Shown in pieces: positions 8,256-17,442 of a DNA stretch of 64,000 nucleotides. The notes beneath the pieces were generated by a model. That model was not told the origin of the DNA. It saw only the letters and a program-made list of their open reading frames with translations, and ran no database searches. The stretch comes from Phycisphaeraceae bacterium (GTDB taxonomy: Bacteria > Planctomycetota > Phycisphaerae > Phycisphaerales > UBA1924), in the NCBI GenBank assembly GCA_019636655.1, contig JAHBXB010000002.1, positions 880,537 through 944,536 of the forward strand. The letters run 5' to 3'. How positions within the stretch are numbered: position 1 is the stretch's first letter; each line of letters begins with the position of its first letter. Both the position numbers and the translations under genes were made by a program.

Positions 8256-9059
8256 ATGGCCAGTGTCGAGACGGGCTCTCGTTCGAAGGCGGATCAGGCA
8301 TCGCCGAGTACGGCGATCCCAACGTTTGAGGAGTTGAGCCGGTCGTACAACTTCCAGACGTTGCCGAGCCGCCAGTTTGTGTTTGTCAAGCTGCTCCGCG
8401 ACGAGATGGCGTTGCGAACGCGGCCGGTGCGGGCGTTGGACGTCGGGTGTGGCAAGGGCATACACCTGGACGCCGGGCTGTCCAAGCAGGTACGGGAGTC
8501 GGCGGACGAGTTGTACGGCATCGAGCCGGACCCAACGATCACGCCGGAGACGGGGTTGTTCGACCACTTCCAGCACGCCCGAATGGAGGATGCCGCGTTG
8601 CCGGCGGACCACTTTGATGTTGTGTTTTCGTCGATGGTCATGGAGCACGTTACCGATCCGGAGACCTTTCTCCGAGCGGCCCGGCGGTGCCTGAAGCCGG
8701 GTGGCGTGTTCATGTTCCTCACGATTAACGGCTCGCACTATTTTGCACGGCTGGCGAACCTTGCGCGGTCGATGCGGCTGGAGGAGGTTGTGCTGCGGCT
8801 GGTGCGCGGGCGCCAGGAAGTAGAGAGTTACCACTACCCGACGGCGTACCGGTTCAATCGCGCCAGTCAGATCGAGCCGGTGGCGCGGGGCCTCGGGTTC
8901 GAAGATCCGGAGTATGTGTTTGTGGAAGGGAACGGGCCGATCCACTACCTGCCGGGCCCGTTGCGGCTGTTGCTGTACGTGATGCATTCGAAGCGCCGGA
9001 TCGTCCGCGATCCGCGGTGTCTTATGGAACTGATCTGCCGGATCCGGCGGCCCAAGTAG
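8256..9059 (+). CDS. SAM-dependent methyltransferase (class I)
   Basis: A 267-residue methyltransferase. The SAM-binding motif I is ALDVGCGKGIH, followed by YGIEPDP (motif II acid) and the methyltransf_11-type stretch VVFSSMVMEHVTDPETFL with LKPGGVFMF. The chosen ATG (8256, MASVETG) follows GGAG by 8 bases; an in-frame ATG at 8238 would add six residues. The C-terminal third is basic and moderately hydrophobic (LPGPLRLLLYVMHSKRR), possibly membrane-associated. Position at the end of the GDP-sugar gene group suggests it methylates a sugar or glycolipid intermediate; this is inference. Confidence 0.85.
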   Translation: MASVETGSRSKADQASPSTAIPTFEELSRSYNFQTLPSRQFVFVKLLRDEMALRTRPVRALDVGCGKGIHLDAGLSKQVRESADELYGIEPDPTITPETGLFDHFQHARMEDAALPADHFDVVFSSMVMEHVTDPETFLRAARRCLKPGGVFMFLTINGSHYFARLANLARSMRLEEVVLRLVRGRQEVESYHYPTAYRFNRASQIEPVARGLGFEDPEYVFVEGNGPIHYLPGPLRLLLYVMHSKRRIVRDPRCLMELICRIRRPK

Positions 9060-9251
9060 GTGCGGCCATTGGCTCGGTTGGTGCATTAGCGCGGGAGCGC
9101 GCGGCATCTTGCGCCTCTCGCTACGGAGACGCAGCCGTGCGAGCGATTGCCGATGAGGGCGCAAAGGCTCCAGCAGAGTCGTTTTAAACCAATCTAATAC
9201 CGAGCGGGCCTTTACCTGGCTACTTCAGAGCATTCTTCTTCCCGCGCATCA

Positions 9252-10967
9252 TCATAGATTTGGCATCGCGGTCCATGTGCCAGGCGAGCCCGCGGCGGTG
9301 CACATCCAGCCAATCGGGGATCCGGTGGTGGGTGCGCTATTCGTCACCATATCGCCGACCACCCACGCACCGGATGCGGGGGCCGCGGTATCAAAGTACG
9401 CCTTCTTCGGGAATATCGACGTCGCCATCTTCAGCCTTGCTGCCGTGCCTCCTCCCACATTGATGGTGTTTCCACTATACCAGTTCTGTAGACTGAATCC
9501 ATATCTGTCAGGGCTAGACGAGAAATTCACACTAACGCCCGTGGTGCATCGAGTAATCGTGTTCTGAGCAAACAACAGGTCGCCGTGCGTAGCATCTGAT
9601 ATTGTTGTGCCGAATCGTACGCCTACCGCATGATCTGCAATTACATTATTAGTGAACACTCCCACCAGTGGTCGATCGCAGGTAAACCCGTACGTGCCAG
9701 CCGCCCCTTCCCCCACGCCGACGATCTCGTTGTCCGACAGGATGACGCGAGTAAATACTTCCTCGCTCCAGCCAACTGCATAAATGCCAGACGAATCCAC
9801 TCCATCTCCAATTATTCTATTTCCAGTAATAATAATACTCTCTGGATTTACTGTGTCCTCTCCAGATATACAAATCTGTCTGTCGCCATTAGACCGGAAC
9901 ACACAGTCCTTCACAGTAAGCCGGTCGCAACGAATAAACCATGCCGCCCCACTCCTGCACTTCTCAACAACATTGCCAATCAGTATGGGTTCCGAGCCAT
10001 CGTTGACCAGAATCCCGGGCACATTTGTCGTGACCAACTCGCTTTCCGCGATTCTTCGGACCAGGTTGTTTGCGATCAGGATAGAGCCGTGAGCGCCATT
10101 GATTACAATACCGCCATTTGTGCCATCACCCGGGGCAACGTCACAGCACTGATCCACGATATTTGCCTCGATAACCACCGCACCTCCACCCGTTCTGTTT
10201 GGCAGATTTGGCGAGTTCATGTATATGCCGGATTGGCCGTTGTTTGTCACTATATTGTTGGCTACAAGCGTATTCAGCGGCGGTATCAGGCCGGTAGTGT
10301 ACGCGATCATAATCCCGTGTCGCGTGTGATTCTTCGAGATGTTCCCGAGAATGGAAACGCGCCCTTTAGGGTCGCCGGATGCGGCGTTAACACTAATCCC
10401 TTGAGAGTTTGGGCTTAGACAGAAATTGTTGGAAATCACTGCATTGCCACTATTCTGATACAGCAGTATATCAGTTGTCTCCCCGGCGGTTGTGCCTACT
10501 CCGTCGCTGATAACATTGCCATCTATCAACAGATACTCTGAGTTGTTTGTACAGACAATCGCCGCGCCGACATACGGCGACTGGACTTGGCCGAATGTTC
10601 GGAAGTAGCACCCGCGTATTGTGATACGACTGCTGTTGCTGACGTATACCCCTGCCGAATCAAATACATCCGTTCCGTATTCATTGCCTTCAAGGGCGAG
10701 CCGTTCAATAACAATATCATCGACCTGATCAGCAACGATCATGCTGAAGGCTGATTTGGTTTTCGTTATTACCGATGAGCGCCCCTCGCCGACCAGCCTC
10801 TGCTCGCTCTTTATGACCAGACTGTCGCTGATCATGTAGGTGCCGGGAGGAAAGTACACACCATTGAACTTGGCGAGCGCGTTGTTGATGGCAACTGTAT
10901 CGTCTGTCGCACCATCGCCTGTAGCGCCGTAGTCCTTTACACTCACCGTTGTAATCGCCTGTGGCAT
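9252..10967 (-). CDS. Right-handed beta-helix protein, pectate-lyase-3/tailspike type
   Basis: A 571-residue protein beginning with a Pectate_lyase_3-like domain: SVKDYGATGDGATDDT, NGVYFPPGTYMISDSL, then many beta-helix rungs rich in N, I, G and V (ILGNISKNHTRHG, VLIGNVVEKC-type repeats, IIITGNRIIG). It ends in SPIGWMCTAAGSPGTWTAM, a tail I associate with phage tailspikes and capsule depolymerases. There is no signal peptide. The ATG at 10967 is preceded by AAGGA. The gene is visibly poorer in GC than all neighbours and its codon choice differs (AT-ending codons common), pointing to horizontal transfer. Role may be glycan cleavage, binding, or a phage-derived appendage. Confidence 0.82.
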   Translation of the reverse strand: MPQAITTVSVKDYGATGDGATDDTVAINNALAKFNGVYFPPGTYMISDSLVIKSEQRLVGEGRSSVITKTKSAFSMIVADQVDDIVIERLALEGNEYGTDVFDSAGVYVSNSSRITIRGCYFRTFGQVQSPYVGAAIVCTNNSEYLLIDGNVISDGVGTTAGETTDILLYQNSGNAVISNNFCLSPNSQGISVNAASGDPKGRVSILGNISKNHTRHGIMIAYTTGLIPPLNTLVANNIVTNNGQSGIYMNSPNLPNRTGGGAVVIEANIVDQCCDVAPGDGTNGGIVINGAHGSILIANNLVRRIAESELVTTNVPGILVNDGSEPILIGNVVEKCRSGAAWFIRCDRLTVKDCVFRSNGDRQICISGEDTVNPESIIITGNRIIGDGVDSSGIYAVGWSEEVFTRVILSDNEIVGVGEGAAGTYGFTCDRPLVGVFTNNVIADHAVGVRFGTTISDATHGDLLFAQNTITRCTTGVSVNFSSSPDRYGFSLQNWYSGNTINVGGGTAARLKMATSIFPKKAYFDTAAPASGAWVVGDMVTNSAPTTGSPIGWMCTAAGSPGTWTAMPNL

Positions 10968-11284
10968 CTGGTTTTTCCTTGTGTGGTGCTTGATGTGTAA
11001 CCGCTGATTCTCTCCTTGTCAATTGTGTTGTTAGTTGGTTTTTGTGGCGGCACGGAAGTGTGGTGAATGTTGCGACCACGGCTGTTCTCTGTAAAAACTG
11101 CAAGTATGCAAATGCCGCACAGCAAGGCACTTGCGCATTTGATTTGGATGGGCGTGCTGCGTGATATTGCACATTACTGTGGGATGCGGATCCTTGTCGC
11201 GAGAGTTATCCACATTCTGGGGGCGAGCACGCTGGATCCCCGGGCGGCCTCCGGGGGGGTAGGATTGGGTCGAGGACATAATTC
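10968..11284. other. GC-poor intergenic region
   Basis: About 317 bases between divergent genes. It holds a good minus-strand promoter for the beta-helix gene (10995-11022) and one consensus DnaA-box-like TTATCCACA at 11206-11214. Composition is AT-richer on the left half, as in the beta-helix gene. I find no credible ORF or RNA. Confidence 0.5.
10995..11022 (-). promoter_or_regulatory. Sigma-70-type promoter of the beta-helix gene
   Basis: On the minus strand TTGACA (11022-11017) is followed after 16 bases by TTACAC (11000-10995). The start codon at 10967 lies about 20 bases after the expected transcription start. The perfect -35 hexamer makes this one of the better promoters in the window. 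Confidence 0.6.
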
Positions 11285-12028
11285 ATGGCAAGTGATCTTG
11301 ATCGTCTGTATTCCCAGTACTATTCGACCGCGCGGGAGCTCGAGTGGTATGCAATATGCGCCGAGGACAAAGCCCAGAACATCCGTGATCTGTGCAGCGC
11401 GGTGCCTCATTCCTCGATCATCGAGATCGGGGCTGGGGACGGCGCGATCCTGAACCTGCTTGACGCCCAGGGGTTTGGGGAGCGGCTGCACGCGCTCGAG
11501 ATTTCGGAGTCCGGGCTGGAGGCTTTCGGCAAGAAATCCTGGCAGCGGCTTGTGGAGGTCAAACGGTTTGACGGGTATCACGCGCCGTACCCGGACGACG
11601 CGTTCGACCTTGCCATCCTGAGTCACGTCGTCGAGCACGTCGAGCACCCACGGATGCTGCTGTACGAGGCCGCGCGGATCGCCAGGCACGTCTTTGTCGA
11701 GGTGCCGCTGGAGTGTCACTCGGGCAACACCCACCTGCGGCGCGACTTTGTGCTCGACTCAACGGGCCACATCAATTTTTACAACGCTGACCTGATCCGC
11801 CTGTTGCTTCAAACATCGGGGCTGCGGGTGCTCGACCAGAAGGTCTCGATCCAGTCGCCGAAGGTGTACGCGTTTGCAAGCGGGGCAAAGGGACGCGTGC
11901 GGCACGCCATCAAGAGCACGCTGCTCCGCCTGGCCCCACGGCTGGCCCAGAGGCGGTTCACCTATCACTGCTCGGTGGTGTGCGCTAGGGCAACGGAAGG
12001 GATGGGCGCCAAACCCGTGTCGGGCTGA
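11285..12028 (+). CDS. SAM-dependent methyltransferase
   Basis: A 247-residue class I methyltransferase. Motif I is IIEIGAGDGAIL, followed by LHALEISESGL, and the methyltransf_11 stretch FDLAILSHVVEHVEHPRMLLYEAARIA. The stretch GHINFYNADLIRLLLQTSG is seen in methyltransferases of O-antigen and EPS loci. The ATG at 11285 is the first start in the frame. Normal high GC resumes here, so the foreign composition of the beta-helix gene stops in the preceding gap. The convergent amidotransferase gene ends 16 bases downstream. The acceptor cannot be told from sequence. Confidence 0.85.
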   Translation: MASDLDRLYSQYYSTARELEWYAICAEDKAQNIRDLCSAVPHSSIIEIGAGDGAILNLLDAQGFGERLHALEISESGLEAFGKKSWQRLVEVKRFDGYHAPYPDDAFDLAILSHVVEHVEHPRMLLYEAARIARHVFVEVPLECHSGNTHLRRDFVLDSTGHINFYNADLIRLLLQTSGLRVLDQKVSIQSPKVYAFASGAKGRVRHAIKSTLLRLAPRLAQRRFTYHCSVVCARATEGMGAKPVSG

Positions 12029-12044
12029 GCGGCCCGCAGATTCG

Positions 12045-14066
12045 TTACCGCTCCTGCGCTGCACCCGAACTCTGGAGAGCGGCTTCGCCGATGGGCGAGG
12101 CCGCCGCGGTGGACATCGCGCGGGCCCAATGCTCAAGTACGAGGATCTTCTGCAGCGCATCGCGCCAGGGGCTGAAGCGGCCCCGCGGGCGAACCAGACG
12201 GGCCATCACTTCGGCCCTCATCGCTCCGCAACCGACGAGGTAGCCGTCGGCAAGGTCCGGCGCGTACTTTGTCTGGAGCGCTGCGCCCCACTCCTGCCAG
12301 GGGGGAGCGAAGCCGCGCTTACGGCGGTTGCGCACGAACTCGGGCACGACATCGGAGATGGCGTCCTTGAACCAGGTCTTGGGGGGCATCTGATGGTCGG
12401 GGTGTGCCTTTCGAAGGCCGATGACGGTCTCGACGAGGCGGTAGTCGACGAGGGGGAGGCGCAGTTCGACGGAGTTGGCCATCGCCAGGCGGTCCCCCTG
12501 GGCCATGCCGTTCTCGAGCATGTACCCCTCGCTGATCAGTTTGGTCATCGCGACGCCCAGGCCGGCAAAGCCGCCACCGAGCCATGGACGCGGGAGCGTG
12601 AAGAAGTCGGCGGGGTTGTGCGCGATGGCCCGCTCACCGAAGCGCGGCGTGTAGAGGCGCGGCGCGGTATAGGCGCCGGCCTGCCAGGTCTTGTGGACGT
12701 TGAAGAAGACGAGCTGCTCGGGCGGCGAGCCGCGGTCGGGCATGAGACGCCCCCATCCCTGCACGGCGCCGGCCATGGAGTAGGCATAATCGACGAGGTG
12801 GTTACGGGTGCCGCCCTTGGGCAGGAGAGACTTGAGGAGCGAGGGGTCGCCGCAGCCGCTGCTGCCTCCGACAAGGCCGGCCTTCTGGGCCGAGGCGAGC
12901 ATGGCGGCGTTGACCCAGGGGTAGCCGCGGAAGAGTTCGTCGCCACCCTGGCCCTGGAGGAGGACGGGGACGCCGTGGGCGCGGGCCTCTCGCGAGACGG
13001 CCCAGTAGCCGTGGCCGGCGAGGTCGTCGATGGGGTCGTCGCGCATGCCGCAGAGGCTGGGGAAGGTGTCGACGACCTCGTCGACGTCGACCTCGATCTC
13101 GTGGATGGGGAGGCGGAGGTGGTCGGCGAGTTCGCGGGCCATGCCGCGCTCGTCCTGGCGCGGGCGGCCCTTGTAGCCGACGGTGAAGGCATGCATGGTG
13201 CCGGGGTACTTGGCCGCGGCGAGGGCGGCGATGGCGCTGGAATCAAGCCCGCCGCTGAGGGCGACGCCGACGGGGACATCGGAGCGGATGATCAGTTCGC
13301 TGATGTGGTTGAGCTGCTCGCGGATGAGCGAGCCGGGGGTATGGCCGTCGCGGAGTTCGATCGGGGGCGCATCCTCCATGCGCCAGTAGCAGCGCTGCTC
13401 GACGCGCCAGGGATCGGTGTCCACGATCAGCATGTGGCCGGCGGGGAGTTTGCGGACGCCGGCGACGGCGGTGCGCGGCTCGGGGACCCACTGGAAGTGC
13501 ATGAAGTCGTGCACGCCCGCGGGATCGAGTCCGAAGGGGATGAGACCGCCGCTGAGCAGCGACTTCATCTCGGAGGCGAAGTGGATCTCGCGGGCCCCGC
13601 CGGGGGCGGTGCGCTCGTGCAGATAGACCGGCTTCTCGCCCATGCGGTCGCGGACGATGACGAGGCGCTTGCGGCGGGAATCCCACAGGGCGATGGCGTA
13701 CATGCCGCGGAGGTGGTGGACGAAGTCGAGGCCGTGCTCCTCGTAGAGGTGCAGGACGGTCTCGCAGTCGCTCTTGGTGCGGAACTGGTGGCCGCGGGCC
13801 TCGAGGGCGGTTCGCAGTTCGACGAAGTTGTAGACCTCGCCGTTGGCGACCAGGGCGAGGGACTCGTCCTCGTTGTAGAGGGGCTGCCAGCCGCCGGTGA
13901 GATCGATGATCGCGAGGCGCCGCATCGCGAGGCGGACCGGGCCGGCGGCGAAGGCGCCGTCGCCGTCTGGGCCGCGGTGGGTCATGGTGCCGGTCATGGC
14001 GCGCACCGCGGCCTCGGACCGGGGCGAGATGCCCGCCGACGACACAATCCCACAGATCCCGCACAT
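12045..14066 (-). CDS. Asparagine-synthase-type glutamine amidotransferase
   Basis: A 673-residue protein with an N-terminal class II glutaminase domain (MCGICGIVSS, Cys2 the nucleophile after Met removal; HRGPDGDG; NGEVYNF) and a C-terminal ATP-dependent synthetase domain with the PP-loop ALSGGLDSSAIAALAA near residue 268. This is the AsnB family; the length and neighbourhood fit the exosortase-A-associated amidotransferase subfamily that sits in EPS loci beside a polysaccharide deacetylase (here 16531-17418). Such enzymes are thought to amidate a sugar uronate or peptide on the glycan rather than make free asparagine. The ATG at 14066 is certain because it creates Cys2; the open frame upstream is a shadow. 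Confidence 0.92.
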   Translation of the reverse strand: MCGICGIVSSAGISPRSEAAVRAMTGTMTHRGPDGDGAFAAGPVRLAMRRLAIIDLTGGWQPLYNEDESLALVANGEVYNFVELRTALEARGHQFRTKSDCETVLHLYEEHGLDFVHHLRGMYAIALWDSRRKRLVIVRDRMGEKPVYLHERTAPGGAREIHFASEMKSLLSGGLIPFGLDPAGVHDFMHFQWVPEPRTAVAGVRKLPAGHMLIVDTDPWRVEQRCYWRMEDAPPIELRDGHTPGSLIREQLNHISELIIRSDVPVGVALSGGLDSSAIAALAAAKYPGTMHAFTVGYKGRPRQDERGMARELADHLRLPIHEIEVDVDEVVDTFPSLCGMRDDPIDDLAGHGYWAVSREARAHGVPVLLQGQGGDELFRGYPWVNAAMLASAQKAGLVGGSSGCGDPSLLKSLLPKGGTRNHLVDYAYSMAGAVQGWGRLMPDRGSPPEQLVFFNVHKTWQAGAYTAPRLYTPRFGERAIAHNPADFFTLPRPWLGGGFAGLGVAMTKLISEGYMLENGMAQGDRLAMANSVELRLPLVDYRLVETVIGLRKAHPDHQMPPKTWFKDAISDVVPEFVRNRRKRGFAPPWQEWGAALQTKYAPDLADGYLVGCGAMRAEVMARLVRPRGRFSPWRDALQKILVLEHWARAMSTAAASPIGEAALQSSGAAQER

Positions 14067-14254
14067 GCGCGACCGCTCCTCCCCCCGCCCCTCTCCCCTC
14101 CGCCCACGAGAAGACCCCTGGAAGGGAATCCTTATCGGCTCGATGGCTCCGGGCCTGTCGCGAGGCACAATGATTCGGTTATCAAACGGCCACCAGACGA
14201 GCGGATACGCCGGGCTGTTCGGCGGTGGCGGACCTATGTTGGTCTGGAGGCCTG

Positions 14255-15298
14255 ATGACCATCCCCGGCACGCCCGATCCTTCGCCCGCGCTCGCGGCGG
14301 TCCTGCGGGCCGTGGGCGCGGCGTGCGCGGTGTGCCGGCAGCTCCAGGCGACACTGGACCTTTCGCTCCCGATTGTGAAACGAGATGGGACGCCGGTGAC
14401 CGCGGCGGACATGGCGACGCAGGGGCTGTTGCTGCACCTTCTCGGACCTGTGATCGGGCCGACGCCGGTGCTCGCCGAGGAATCGTCGGCGCCGCTGCGC
14501 GAGGCGAGCGCGGCGAGACACCTGGGGCTGGCACTCGAGGCGCTCGAGCCGTTCTGGCCGGGGGTAACGGCGGGGGCGTTGTTCGAGGCGATCGACCGGG
14601 CTGGGGTGTGGGCTGGGGGTGCCCCGCCGCGGACGTACTGGACGCTGGACCCGATCGATGGCACGCGGGGGTTTCTGCGGGGCCAGCAGTTCGCGATCTG
14701 CCTGGCGCAGGTGCACGAGGGTCGCGCGGTGCTGAGTGCGCTGGGGTGCCCGAACCTGGCGCCGGTGCTTGGGGTCGATGCGAACTCGGTGGATGGGCAC
14801 GGGCAGGTGTTCGGCGCGGTTCTGGGGGAACAGCCAGCGGCGGTGGTGTTGCCAGCGGATGAGCCGGAGGCGTTGCCGCGAGCGGTGCGGGCGGCCGTGG
14901 ATTGGCCGGAACATCGGCCGCTGGTGCTGGTGACGTCGCGGAACCTCTCGGAAGCAGGGCTGGGGCGGATCGAGCGGGTGATCGCGGCGATGGGGAGGCC
15001 GGCGCGGCTGGTGAGGATCGACAGCCAGTGCAAGTACGCGGTGGTGGCGCGGGGGGAAGCGGATGGGTTTCTGCGCATTCCGGGGCATCCGGACACGCGG
15101 TATCACGTGTGGGACCATGCGCCGGGGGCGGCGCTGGCGACGGCGGCGGGGTGCATCACGACGGATGTGCGGGGGCGGGAACTGGACCTGACGACGGGGG
15201 CGATGCTGACCGCGAACCTGGGGATCGTGTCTGCGGCGCCGTGGCTGCATGGCGACCTTGTGCGTGCGATCGAGCGGGCTGGGGTGGCGCCGGGGTAG
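14255..15298 (+). CDS. Inositol-monophosphatase-family phosphatase (3'(2'),5'-bisphosphate nucleotidase-like)
   Basis: A 347-residue metal-dependent phosphatase of the Li-sensitive FIG superfamily. Family motifs are VLAEESSA (metal-binding Glu), WTLDPIDGTRGFLRGQQFAICLA (DPIDGT, the GFLRG variant typical of BPNT/Hal2 and CysQ) and WDHAPGAALATAAG near the C-terminus. The ATG at 14255 is preceded by GGAGG; the longer frame to 14225 has no such signal. A nucleotidase would remove phosphate from PAP released by sulfotransferases, so sulfation of the exopolysaccharide is possible, but no sulfotransferase is present in the window. A sugar phosphatase role is the alternative. Confidence 0.88.
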   Translation: MTIPGTPDPSPALAAVLRAVGAACAVCRQLQATLDLSLPIVKRDGTPVTAADMATQGLLLHLLGPVIGPTPVLAEESSAPLREASAARHLGLALEALEPFWPGVTAGALFEAIDRAGVWAGGAPPRTYWTLDPIDGTRGFLRGQQFAICLAQVHEGRAVLSALGCPNLAPVLGVDANSVDGHGQVFGAVLGEQPAAVVLPADEPEALPRAVRAAVDWPEHRPLVLVTSRNLSEAGLGRIERVIAAMGRPARLVRIDSQCKYAVVARGEADGFLRIPGHPDTRYHVWDHAPGAALATAAGCITTDVRGRELDLTTGAMLTANLGIVSAAPWLHGDLVRAIERAGVAPG

Positions 15299-15440
15299 CG
15301 CGAGGGACCGGAAACCGGGGGTGCGCGGCAATCTCGGCTGATACTGTCTCACGGCACGAACCCGGCGGACCGAACACGAATAAACTGGCGGCGAGTACCT
15401 GGGGGCCAGGGGTTTTCCCTGGGCAATCGGAGAGCACGGC

Positions 15441-16511
15441 GTGAAGGTCCTCACAACGGGCGGGTCGGGGTTCATCGGGCGGTACTTCGTGGAGTCCATG
15501 CTCGCGCAGGGGGACGAGGTGGTGATCCTCGACCTGGTGCGGCCGGAGTGGGACATCGGAAGGGCGGAGTTTGTCGCGGGCGACATCCGGGACCCGGCGG
15601 CGGTGCGCGCGGCGATGGGCGGGTGCGACGCGGTGCTGCACCTGGCGGCGGCGCACCACGACTTCGGGATCGAGGAGGGGACGTACTACAGCGTGAACGA
15701 GGATGGGGCGCGGGTGATCTGCGACGAGGCGGACGCGGCGGGGGTGAAGAACATCTGCTTCTACTCGACGGTGGCGGTGTTCGGCGATGCGCCCGAGCCG
15801 CACCACGAGGACTCGCCCAAGCACCCGGTGTCGCCGTACGGCGGGTCGAAACTGGCGGGGGAGGCGGTGTTCGCGGAGTGGGCGGCGAAGGGGGGCTCGC
15901 GCCGGTGCCTGGTGATCCGGCCGACGGTGACGTTCGGGCCGCGGAACTTCGCGAACATGTACTCGCTGATTCGGCAGATCCACTCTGGGCGGTTCCTGGA
16001 CGTCGGTGACGGGACGAACGTGAAGAGCCTTTCGTACGTCGAGAACATCGTGGATGCGACGCTGTGGGTGTGGCGGCGGGAGGCGGCGTCGGCGTTCGAG
16101 ATCTACAACTACATCGACAAGCCGGACCTGAGCGCGGCGCAGATCAGCGCGACGATCTCGAGGGCGCTGGGGCGCAAGCCGTCGAAACTCCGGGTGCCGC
16201 TGGGGCTGGCGTGCCTGCTGGCGCTGCCGTTTGACGTGGTGATCAAGCTGACGGGCAAGAACCTGCCGGTGTCGAGCGCGCGGATCCGCAAGTTGTGCAC
16301 GCAGACCAAGTTCGAGGCGGACAAGATCATGAGGGCGGGGTACAAGGCCAAAGTGCCGCTGAGCGAGGGGATCGAGCAGATGGTGAAGTGGTACCTGGCG
16401 GAGGGGCAGAGGCAGCAGGCGGTGTGGCACGTGCCGCCGGCGCAGGTCCGTCGCGCGGGGGCGGGCGAGCCGCCGGCGCGTCAGGCCGTGGCGGCGACGG
16501 GCGAGGCGTAA
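15441..16511 (+). CDS. NAD-dependent epimerase/dehydratase
   Basis: A 356-residue extended SDR enzyme, close to the 3-beta-HSD-like branch. It has the cofactor motif TTGGSGFIGRYF, an aspartate after strand two (VVILDLV), HLAAAHHDFG, the catalytic Ser/Tyr-x3-Lys set (FYSTVAVFG, SPYGGSKLAGE) and a family-typical end (SEGIEQMVKWYL). The start is GTG at 15441 with GGAGA 9 bases upstream, and the Rossmann fold begins at residue 2. The final 30 residues are Ala/Gln-rich. It probably acts on a nucleotide sugar of this locus; the substrate cannot be read from the sequence. Confidence 0.85.
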   Translation: MKVLTTGGSGFIGRYFVESMLAQGDEVVILDLVRPEWDIGRAEFVAGDIRDPAAVRAAMGGCDAVLHLAAAHHDFGIEEGTYYSVNEDGARVICDEADAAGVKNICFYSTVAVFGDAPEPHHEDSPKHPVSPYGGSKLAGEAVFAEWAAKGGSRRCLVIRPTVTFGPRNFANMYSLIRQIHSGRFLDVGDGTNVKSLSYVENIVDATLWVWRREAASAFEIYNYIDKPDLSAAQISATISRALGRKPSKLRVPLGLACLLALPFDVVIKLTGKNLPVSSARIRKLCTQTKFEADKIMRAGYKAKVPLSEGIEQMVKWYLAEGQRQQAVWHVPPAQVRRAGAGEPPARQAVAATGEA

Positions 16512-16530
16512 GAGAGACGGGGCAGGAGAC

Positions 16531-17418
16531 TCAGGCGACGCGGGCGGGGGCCGGTTGGGCCTGCGCCAGCGAGGCGTCGAGCACGTGGGCGACCGTGGTC
16601 CACTCGAAGTCGCGCAGCAACGCATCGAAGCGCGAGCCGCAGCGATCGAGGTTGACGTAGTGGCGGAAGGCGTGGGAGCGCTTCATGCCGGTGAGGCGGG
16701 GCTGTCCGGCGTCGATCTCCCAGGGGTGGATGTAGAAGACGTAGGGCTTGCCCGAGGCGAGGATCCGGCGGACGCCGGCGCGGAAGAGGCCATAGGGGAT
16801 CAGGCGGAAGTACCCGCCGCCGCCCCAAGGGACGCCCTTGCCCGCGAGGTTGAGGCAGGAGACGCAGACCTCGTGGAACCCGGGGCGGAGTTCCTGGATC
16901 GGCACACCGGCGTGAATACCGGAGAGTTTACCGTAGCGGTCGTGGGCGACGACGGGGAACGAGGAGGAGTCGTACTCGAATCCCTGCTCCTGGAGGATGT
17001 CGATGGCCCAGTCGGTGATGGAGAAACTCGGGGCGCGGTAGCCGCGGATTTGGGCGCCGGTGAGGTCCTGGAGGGCCTTGGTGGAGCGGTCGATGTCGGC
17101 GCGGAACGCGTCGTGGGAGATGGAGTAGATGAGTTCGTGGCCGTAGCCGTGGGAGGCGATCTCGTGCCCGGCCTGGGCGATGCGGCGGACGAGCGCGGGG
17201 GCCTTGTCGGCGACCCACCCGAGGATGAAGCAGGTGGCCTTGATGCCGCGGTCGGCCATGGACTGGAGCATGCGGTCGGTGTTGGCCTCGACGCGGAGTT
17301 CTCGCTGGTCCCAGGAGTCGCGGGCGACGACGGACTTGAGGTTCTCGACCTGGAACCAGTCCTCGACGTCGATGGACATCGCGGCGAGGGGTCGGGGTGG
17401 CGTGGGGGCGGGGGTCAT
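16531..17418 (-). CDS. Polysaccharide deacetylase, XrtA/PEP-CTERM-locus type
   Basis: A 295-residue NodB-fold deacetylase that would remove N-acetyl groups from the glycan. The hallmark start MSIDVEDWFQVENL, the metal-binding SHGYGHELIY, the RGYRAPSFSITDWAIDIL stretch and a C-terminal DUF3473-like part (GGGGYFRLIPYGL, YIHPWEID) match the subfamily found next to exosortase-A exopolysaccharide genes. No signal peptide is visible, as usual for the subfamily. It is last in a minus-strand operon after the GT4 (18225-19514) and formyltransferase (17443-18228) genes. Deacetylation would free an amino group that the neighbouring formyltransferase-like enzyme might modify, though the order of reactions is unknown. 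Confidence 0.9.
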   Translation of the reverse strand: MTPAPTPPRPLAAMSIDVEDWFQVENLKSVVARDSWDQRELRVEANTDRMLQSMADRGIKATCFILGWVADKAPALVRRIAQAGHEIASHGYGHELIYSISHDAFRADIDRSTKALQDLTGAQIRGYRAPSFSITDWAIDILQEQGFEYDSSSFPVVAHDRYGKLSGIHAGVPIQELRPGFHEVCVSCLNLAGKGVPWGGGGYFRLIPYGLFRAGVRRILASGKPYVFYIHPWEIDAGQPRLTGMKRSHAFRHYVNLDRCGSRFDALLRDFEWTTVAHVLDASLAQAQPAPARVA

Positions 17419-17442
17419 GCCGTAGGGGAATCGTACGAGCGG

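Noticed and set aside
11206-11214. TTATCCACA DnaA box
   Set aside because: A single box; an origin needs a cluster, and parS sites lie more than 30 kb away. One such 9-mer is expected by chance at this scale.
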